The notes under the pieces are model-generated. The model was not told where the DNA came from and searched no databases. It saw nothing but the letters and a program-made list of their open reading frames with translations. From Bacteroides_E sp964583185 (lineage in GTDB: Bacteria; Bacteroidota; Bacteroidia; Bacteroidales; Bacteroidaceae), in contig CAZOVL010000119.1 in assembly GCA_964583185.1 (NCBI GenBank), forward strand, positions 1-6,401: a DNA stretch of 6,401 nucleotides, in the 5' to 3' direction. This document shows positions 1 to 5,084 of the stretch, piece after piece (position 1 is the first letter of the stretch; each line of letters begins with the position of its first letter). A program made the position numbers and the translations under genes.

Positions 1-18
1 AAAGTACCTCTTTTTTTG

Positions 19-106
19 TAGGCCTAAGACCCAACCCTCTTCGGTCCTAGACCGAAGGGCTGTCGGTCTAGGACTGAACCCTCCTCGGTCTAGGACCGAC
101 AAAAAG
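19..106. repeat. Array of four 22-bp repeats, each centred on a near-palindrome
   Basis: Three close copies of a 15-bp near-palindrome lie at 41-55 (TCGGTCCTAGACCGA), 63-77 (TCGGTCTAGGACTGA) and 85-99 (TCGGTCTAGGACCGA). A degenerate fourth copy at 19-33 matches the first at 10 of 15 positions. The start points 19, 41, 63 and 85 are exactly 22 bp apart. Each core has 6-bp arms around a 3-bp centre, and the centre (CTA or TAG) shows that the 41-55 copy is inverted relative to the next two; it is the exact reverse complement of the 85-99 copy. Spacers alternate between ccct-type and aggg-type, so the hairpin at 37-59 extends to about 10 bp including one G-U pair. Positions 31-100 are about 61% GC inside AT-rich DNA. 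The array lies 3' of the S9 gene. I do not recognise the family; it may continue beyond the left edge. Confidence 0.85.
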
Positions 107-131
107 ATGGATATGGGGTGTAAAACAGCCC
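101..131 (-). terminator. Candidate weak terminator after the S9 gene
   Basis: Read on the minus strand, a small hairpin begins at the last base of the S9 stop codon: arms GGGCTGT and ACACCCC around a TTT loop (plus-strand 115-131), giving six pairs and one C-C mismatch. About nine bases later comes a T5 run (plus-strand A run 101-105), before the palindromic array begins. The gap between stem and T run is longer than in a typical intrinsic terminator, so this may not work alone. The palindromes at 41-99 would form further stems in the same transcript, but they are followed by A rather than U on the minus strand. Confidence 0.3.
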
Positions 132-2392
132 TATTTATTTTGTTCTAAAAGACTCCAAACAGGTGGGGCTTTCTTTAATAGATGACGAACAAAAAAATCA
201 TAACGTTTGCGCTCTCCGTATAATCCTCCCATTGTGTGTCTTTCGCCCGGAAGAACGATGAGTTCAAACTCTTTATTGTGTTTAATTAGTTTATTAGCTA
301 ATTGATAAGTAGAAGCAGGATCTACATTATCGTCCATTTCTCCAACTAGTAACATTAATGGGCGAGTTAAAAGATGTGCATTTTCTATGTTGGAGCATTC
401 TGCGTAGCTATTATCAATAGGATAGCCCATCCATAATTCATTCCACCAAATTTTATCCATTCGATTGTCGTGACATCCACAAGCAGAATAAGCCGCTTTA
501 TAAAAGTCCGGATGAAATAAGACGGCTGCTGTAGACTCTTGTCCACCTGCCGAACAACCAAAAATCCCTACGTTTTCAATGTCCATATAAGGATATTGAT
601 TTGCTGCATTTTTAATCCAAGCCATTCGGTCTGGAAATCCTGCATCTTTAAGATTCTTATGACAAATCTCCTCAAATGATTTAGACCTGAAGGAAGTGCC
701 CATAGCATCTAATTGAACAACAATGAATCCCAGTTCTGCTAAAGATGTCATTTCTGAATAATACGATTGAAAAGATTTTGGTACATAATGACTTCCGGGA
801 CCAGCATAAATATATTCAATGATAGGGTACTTTTTATTTGGATCAAAGTTTGTCGGTCGTATAATTATTCCCCACATATCGGTTTCATTGTCTCTTCCTT
901 TAGCTACAAAAACTTCCGGTGCTTTCCAGCCAACCTTCTTTAGCTCACTAATATCGGATTGTTCCAACTCCATTATTACTCTTCCATTTTTACTGTTACG
1001 AAGTACACTCACAGGAGGTTGATAGGTTGTTGAATACGTATCTATAAAAGAAGAATAGTCCGGAGAAAAGTGTATACTATGCATACCTTTGTCCGGGGTA
1101 AGGCAAGTTAAATTTTTCCCATTGAATTTTATTTTATATAAGCGTTTCAGGTAGGGGTCTTCATCTTGCACCATACCATTAGCCATAAAATAAATCTCTT
1201 GTTTTTTTTCATCAATGTGTAATACTTCTCTTACATACCATGCTCCTTTAGTTATTTGATTTTTAACTTTACCTTTCTTCTTGTCAATTAAATAAAGGTG
1301 ATTCCAATTGTCGCGTTCACTCATCCAAATCATTTCCTCTTTTTCCTCTAAATCATACCTAAAGTAGCGTGTATAATTGACAAAAGTGTTACTTTTTTCT
1401 TCAACAAGAATACGTGGCGAAGGAGAGTTCTCTAATAATTCTAGAACCCGATAAGTTTGATGTCCTCTTTCATTAAATTCAAACGTAATCCCAGTATCAT
1501 CTTTATTCCACATCAACCTTGAAATGGCATATTGGCTTGCAATTAAATGAGTGTCAGCTTCTGTTTTTTTTCCCTCTTCAATATTAAAAATACAAGGAGT
1601 ATAGAAGGGAAGGGGATCACCCGGTTTAGTATATTCTTGTGTGTGAAGTTTAGGTTGAAGTTGATCCTTAGGAGAAGACTCCACATAGTGTACAAATCTT
1701 TTAGATGTAGGCTTTATTTGATTGACTGCAATTTTTTTAGAATCGCTAGACCATAGAATATAGCTGGAATAATAATTTTCTTCTAATCCATCAAAACTCA
1801 ATTGTTTCTCCTCTCCTGAAATTGTATTTTTGATGAAAATGTTATTGTCCTTAACAAAAGCACTTATTGTACCGTCAGGAGATAACATTGGAGGAGCTGA
1901 CTTTTCTTCATCTCTTTCCATCCAATGACGAGTACGATGGTTGTTTTTTCCAAGGGGTTGTTTCTCTTCTGTAAGTTGTTGTGTTCTTAAATTATAGTTC
2001 CATTTTTTCCCTTGAATATTAAAAGATACAACCTCTTTATTCTCTTTTATATCCCATTTTAATCTTTCAAGAAATAAACTTTCTCGTTTTATTGGTTTTA
2101 CATCCTTTTGGTTGTTTAGTTGTGTTAACAATTGATTGACATCAAACAACAGTTTTTTTTGTTTCTCTATGCAATTTACCTGATAATATTCAGGACCATC
2201 AAAACTGTTGCATTGATAAATAAATAAACTATCCGTAATCCACTGAACATTATGTACCGTGTTTTTTATTTTTGAGCGACTAAAATCCTTTTTAACTTGT
2301 TCGGTTCTTTGATAATCTGACAGTGTACCTTGAGAAACCACACTACTGATAAACAGTAATGTGGTTAACAAATACAAAGAAAATCTTTTCAT
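131..2392 (-). CDS. Secreted S9-family serine peptidase with DPP IV-type beta-propeller
   Basis: This 753-residue protein has the two-domain layout of S9 dipeptidyl peptidase IV-like enzymes: an N-terminal beta-propeller (about residues 50-480) and a C-terminal alpha/beta-hydrolase domain (about 500-740). The catalytic triad is visible: Ser614 in GCSAGG, Asp687 in GEMDDNVDP and His719 in PGERHTMGG. Tyr529 in YAGPGS matches the oxyanion Tyr of DPP IV. The start at 2392 is preferred because it gives a clean signal peptide (MKR, hydrophobic stretch, likely cut near VVS-QG) and lies 7 bp after the GH127 stop. A longer frame from an upstream ATG at 2419 would overlap GH127 by 20 bp and add nine polar residues. 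The gene ends with TAG. Family knowledge predicts release of dipeptides after proline in the periplasm or at the cell surface. However, the double-Glu motif reads EEN and the S1-pocket region reads HDNRMDKIWWNE, so true DPP IV activity is uncertain, and another peptidase or esterase role is possible. Confidence 0.9.
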   Translation of the reverse strand: MKRFSLYLLTTLLFISSVVSQGTLSDYQRTEQVKKDFSRSKIKNTVHNVQWITDSLFIYQCNSFDGPEYYQVNCIEKQKKLLFDVNQLLTQLNNQKDVKPIKRESLFLERLKWDIKENKEVVSFNIQGKKWNYNLRTQQLTEEKQPLGKNNHRTRHWMERDEEKSAPPMLSPDGTISAFVKDNNIFIKNTISGEEKQLSFDGLEENYYSSYILWSSDSKKIAVNQIKPTSKRFVHYVESSPKDQLQPKLHTQEYTKPGDPLPFYTPCIFNIEEGKKTEADTHLIASQYAISRLMWNKDDTGITFEFNERGHQTYRVLELLENSPSPRILVEEKSNTFVNYTRYFRYDLEEKEEMIWMSERDNWNHLYLIDKKKGKVKNQITKGAWYVREVLHIDEKKQEIYFMANGMVQDEDPYLKRLYKIKFNGKNLTCLTPDKGMHSIHFSPDYSSFIDTYSTTYQPPVSVLRNSKNGRVIMELEQSDISELKKVGWKAPEVFVAKGRDNETDMWGIIIRPTNFDPNKKYPIIEYIYAGPGSHYVPKSFQSYYSEMTSLAELGFIVVQLDAMGTSFRSKSFEEICHKNLKDAGFPDRMAWIKNAANQYPYMDIENVGIFGCSAGGQESTAAVLFHPDFYKAAYSACGCHDNRMDKIWWNELWMGYPIDNSYAECSNIENAHLLTRPLMLLVGEMDDNVDPASTYQLANKLIKHNKEFELIVLPGERHTMGGLYGERKRYDFFVRHLLKKAPPVWSLLEQNK

Positions 2393-2399
2393 ATTTATA

Positions 2400-4808
2400 T
2401 TATTTGACTTCCCATTCAAAAAGGCCCGCAGAGTTATCGTCAGGTAACTGAACCTCTAGCTTAAGAGCTGTTGTTTGAATAGGATCAAAATTAACCGTAT
2501 TAGATACTCCTTTGAATGTGGTGTACTGATCGGGATTTACCACAGGTTTCCACTCCTTATTATTATCTAGGTAATAGACGGACCAGCTTTTGGGCACCCT
2601 ACAACCACCCCAAGGTCCATCATCATACCAATAAATGGTACAGGAGTTTACTTCAGATTTTTTAGGAAAAGTATAGGAAATCCACTCTTTCGATTGTTGT
2701 TTAGGCCACCAATTGTAGTAAGGCATAGAGCGATCGTGCTCATCCTGAGGAACTAATCGATCGTTGATAGCTGTTAGAGCTGAAGTTTTGTGAGAAGATT
2801 CAATGGTACTTAAGGATGCTAAAGTAGAGGGTTGTGTGGGACGCGTAGCTCTAAGTTGCTGAGGTAACCATACAGCCATAGAGCCAGCACCTCTGTGTGC
2901 CCAAGCATAGTATGGAATAAGCGTTAGCTTAACATCCTTAACATTCAATCTGCCCGAATCGTTAAATGCCAAGGTTTGAGCATCCGTATGAATTTGATAA
3001 ATTCCTTCTAATAAGCTAGGTTGTTTACTAATTGTAAATTGAGGAGATTGATTCATCAATATTCCCAGTACATCAAAATCATTATCAACCCATTCTGCAC
3101 AGTAAACTAAAGGCCCTCTTTCTACACTAACACGCCCTCGGTCTTCTTCTACTTTAGGATGTGCAGTAACTGTTCTTACTTCCAAATCAAAATGAATATC
3201 TACAACATCTCCTTTTTTCCATTTTCTAGAGATTGTAAAATAACCATCTTCAATTTTAGAATCTATTTTCTGTCCATTAAGTTTAACTTCATATGAAAGA
3301 CGTTTTCCATCACTATAAGCATAGAGGTTACTTGGAACCACTTGGTTTTGTACCCACCCTGGTACTCTAATCTTTAAATTAAAATTATTAGCTCTATTTT
3401 TTATTATAGATAACTTAATGTCACCCTCCCAAGGATATTGAGTTTCTTGTTTAACCTCTACTGCTTTATTTTGGATGCGTAATTCCGATTGGTTAGGCAT
3501 AAATAAGTTGACATATAAGTTGTTGTCTTTTGTAGCATAAACATATCCGGGAAGTGAAGGAATGAATCGAGATACATTAGAAGGACAACAAGCACACCCA
3601 AACCAAGGCTGTCTTTGGTGTTGCCCAATACTCTCTAGTGGATTGGGATAAAAGAATCCTCCACCATCTAGTGAAACACCTGAAATTAATCCGTTGTAAA
3701 GTGTGCGTTCCAAAACATCATAATACTTGGAATGCCCATGCATCAAAAATAATCTGTGATTGAAATATACATTCGCAATGGCAGCACACGTTTCACAATA
3801 GGCCGACATATTAGGAAGCTCATAATTATCTCCAAAAGCTTCTCCTCTGTTAGTTGCTCCAATTCCTCCTGTTATGTAGTATTTCTTACTAACTATATTT
3901 TCCCAAATTGCATCAATTGCTTTTATATAACCTTCATCTCCTGTGAGAGCTGCTACATCAGCCATACCTGAATACATATATGCAGCTCTTACAGCGTGTC
4001 CTACTGCTTCATCTTGTTCTAAAACAGGTTTGTGTGCTTGGCTATATTCTCCTTTTCGTGAAGTATATCCTCTTTTATCTAAGAAAAACTTCGCTTGTTT
4101 TAGATATTTCTCCTCACCGGTTACAATGTAAAGTTTAGCCAAAGCCATTTCTGCAATTTGATGGCCAGGAACGGCTACTGTTTGTCCGGGACCATCGCCT
4201 ATTTCTCTGACAACACAATCAGCAAAATCAATAGCAATATTTAGTAGTTTCTTTTTGCCCGTTGCCTGATAATAGGCAATTGCACCTTCAATGAGATGTC
4301 CTAAGTTGTAGAATTCGTGACTTAAGTCTTCCACCTTTTCCCATCGTTTACTCCCTGCCCATTCGTGAGGATGTTTAGGGTTCATTGTTCGTGAAGTATA
4401 CAAATACCCGTCAGGTTCCTGAGCTGCAGCAACAATTTCTATGATGCTATCAATATAATGTTCTAGCTTTTTATCCGGATAAGTTTGTAAAAGATAACTA
4501 GCTCCTTCAATGGTTTTATAAACATCTGTGTCATCAAAAGCTAATCCTTCAACTTTATAGTCTTCACTTGGATTAGCCGCTTTAATAAAGTTTTCATATC
4601 GGCCGGTTTCTTCACATTTACTAAAAGCCAAGGGTACAGTCACTTTTCGGCTAGCCTCTAATCTTTGTCCCCAAAAGCCACCCTGAACTTTTACAGAAGT
4701 AAAAGGAACAGGGTCAATAGGATAACCATGACTTTTCTGTTGAGCAGAACTTCTGGATAGTCCTGCAGCAGATAGAAGAATAAATAAAAATAGAATTTTT
4801 CTTTTCAT
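2400..4808 (-). CDS. GH127 (DUF1680) glycosidase, probable beta-L-arabinofuranosidase, with C-terminal discoidin-like domain
   Basis: This 802-residue secreted enzyme belongs to the GH127/DUF1680 group, which removes terminal beta-L-arabinofuranose using a zinc-bound cysteine nucleophile. It starts with a signal peptide (MKRKILFLF, likely cut near SSA-QQ; no lipobox Cys). An alpha-helical barrel spans about 35-420, beta-sandwich regions about 425-650, and an F5/8 type C (discoidin)-like domain about 660-802. The key residues known from Bifidobacterium HypBA1 are all present: acid/base Glu323 in GEAFG, zinc ligands Glu339 and Cys341 in the ETC motif, and Cys407-Cys408 in CACCPSN, with Cys407 the expected nucleophile. 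Spacing of Glu323 to Glu339 (16 residues) equals that of E322 to E338 in HypBA1. HypBA1 is about 658 residues, so the extra length is the C-terminal domain, which may bind carbohydrate. The family also contains aceric acid hydrolases acting on rhamnogalacturonan II, so the exact sugar is open. It is the first gene of a probable two-gene operon with the S9 enzyme. Confidence 0.93.
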   Translation of the reverse strand: MKRKILFLFILLSAAGLSRSSAQQKSHGYPIDPVPFTSVKVQGGFWGQRLEASRKVTVPLAFSKCEETGRYENFIKAANPSEDYKVEGLAFDDTDVYKTIEGASYLLQTYPDKKLEHYIDSIIEIVAAAQEPDGYLYTSRTMNPKHPHEWAGSKRWEKVEDLSHEFYNLGHLIEGAIAYYQATGKKKLLNIAIDFADCVVREIGDGPGQTVAVPGHQIAEMALAKLYIVTGEEKYLKQAKFFLDKRGYTSRKGEYSQAHKPVLEQDEAVGHAVRAAYMYSGMADVAALTGDEGYIKAIDAIWENIVSKKYYITGGIGATNRGEAFGDNYELPNMSAYCETCAAIANVYFNHRLFLMHGHSKYYDVLERTLYNGLISGVSLDGGGFFYPNPLESIGQHQRQPWFGCACCPSNVSRFIPSLPGYVYATKDNNLYVNLFMPNQSELRIQNKAVEVKQETQYPWEGDIKLSIIKNRANNFNLKIRVPGWVQNQVVPSNLYAYSDGKRLSYEVKLNGQKIDSKIEDGYFTISRKWKKGDVVDIHFDLEVRTVTAHPKVEEDRGRVSVERGPLVYCAEWVDNDFDVLGILMNQSPQFTISKQPSLLEGIYQIHTDAQTLAFNDSGRLNVKDVKLTLIPYYAWAHRGAGSMAVWLPQQLRATRPTQPSTLASLSTIESSHKTSALTAINDRLVPQDEHDRSMPYYNWWPKQQSKEWISYTFPKKSEVNSCTIYWYDDGPWGGCRVPKSWSVYYLDNNKEWKPVVNPDQYTTFKGVSNTVNFDPIQTTALKLEVQLPDDNSAGLFEWEVK

Positions 4809-4860
4809 ACTGTTCTAGTGTTTTAATATAATATCAGTTGTTATATAGTATAAATGGATC

Positions 4861-4878
4861 TTACTCTTACTCTTACTC
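4861..4878. repeat. Hexamer tandem repeat, three copies of TTACTC
   Basis: Three perfect head-to-tail copies of TTACTC run from 4861 to 4878; the next two bases continue the unit before it breaks. On the minus strand they read GAGTAA and sit 52-70 bases before the GH127 start codon. They would fall in the 5' untranslated region if the candidate promoter at 4891-4920 is used. A change in copy number would alter leader length without touching a reading frame. Confidence 0.8.
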
Positions 4879-4890
4879 TTTTGAGAGAAT

Positions 4891-4920
4891 GAAAAATAGA
4901 GATCTTATCTTCGTTCAAAA
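4891..4920 (-). promoter_or_regulatory. Candidate Bacteroidota-type promoter for the GH127-S9 pair
   Basis: On the minus strand, TTTTG (plus-strand 4916-4920) is followed after 17 bases by TATTTTTC (plus-strand 4891-4898). This matches the Bacteroidota -33 element TTTG and five of the six fixed bases of the -7 element TAnnTTTG, with spacing in the accepted range. Transcription would start near 4884, leaving a leader of about 75 bases before the ATG at 4808. No exact TAnnTTTG was found elsewhere on this strand in the intergenic region. In such AT-rich DNA chance matches are common. Confidence 0.45.
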
Positions 4921-4967
4921 TCTTTTAATAAAGAAAGTGATTTTATTATTTATAAAGGTGCTAAAAA

Positions 4968-4997
4968 AGTCTAATCTTATATTAGAATAGTCCAATC
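4968..4997. promoter_or_regulatory. Direct-repeat candidate regulator site, 21-bp spacing
   Basis: AGTCTAATC (4968-4976) recurs as AGTCCAATC (4989-4997), eight of nine bases identical, with starts 21 bp apart, about two helical turns. AraC-type DNA-binding domains, which most HTCS proteins carry, typically bind direct repeats with this kind of spacing. The site lies in the divergent region about 85-115 bp upstream of the predicted GH127 transcription start, a sensible place for an activator. The first half-site also overlaps an inverted repeat, TCTAAT-N5-ATTAGA (4970-4986). That the neighbouring HTCS binds here is inference. Confidence 0.4.
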
Positions 4998-5015
4998 AAG
5001 GCAAAATTGACTCTG

Positions 5016-5049
5016 TTTATTACTTTTATAATGAAAGCTTTTATATTTT
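5016..5049 (+). promoter_or_regulatory. Weak candidate promoter for the HTCS gene
   Basis: TATATTTT at 5042-5049 matches five of six fixed bases of the Bacteroidota -7 element. A TTTA at 5016-5019, 22 bases upstream, is an imperfect -33 element. An alternative is TTTTG at 4879-4883 with TATCTTCG at 4906-4913 (22-base spacer), which has the better -33 box but would give a leader of about 165 bases and overlap the opposing GH127 promoter. No Shine-Dalgarno sequence precedes the ATG at 5085, as is normal for this phylum. Confidence 0.2.
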
Positions 5050-5084
5050 TAAAGAAGAAACCAGAATACTAAATCTAATAGGTT

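Noticed and set aside
19..106. CRISPR array
   Set aside because: The whole period is 22 bp, spacers are about 7 bp and related to each other, and no cas genes are visible.
819..1022. Plus-strand open frame of 67 codons
   Set aside because: It lies fully antisense to the S9 gene over its conserved hydrolase domain and has no recognisable protein features.
1547..1756. Plus-strand open frame of 69 codons
   Set aside because: Antisense shadow of the S9 propeller region with no family motif or start signal.
2153..2160. A8 run in the S9 coding strand as a programmed frameshift site
   Set aside because: The zero frame reads CAA AAA AAA CTG, which does not place a slippery heptamer in phase, and similar A8 runs occur elsewhere in this AT-rich gene.
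2393..2419. Nine-residue N-terminal extension of the S9 protein starting at the upstream ATG
   Set aside because: It would put polar residues before a well-formed signal peptide and overlap GH127 by 20 bp; the start at 2392 fits better.
3756..4131. Two overlapping plus-strand open frames of 71 and 62 codons
   Set aside because: Both are antisense to the conserved GH127 catalytic domain and look like shadows.
4833..4853. ATATAA / TTATAT inverted repeat in the GH127 leader
   Set aside because: A 6-bp AT-only match in very AT-rich DNA is expected by chance.
5007..5032. Sigma70-like TTGACT and TATAAT boxes upstream of the HTCS gene
   Set aside because: The spacer is only 14 bases and Bacteroidota primary promoters use a different consensus.
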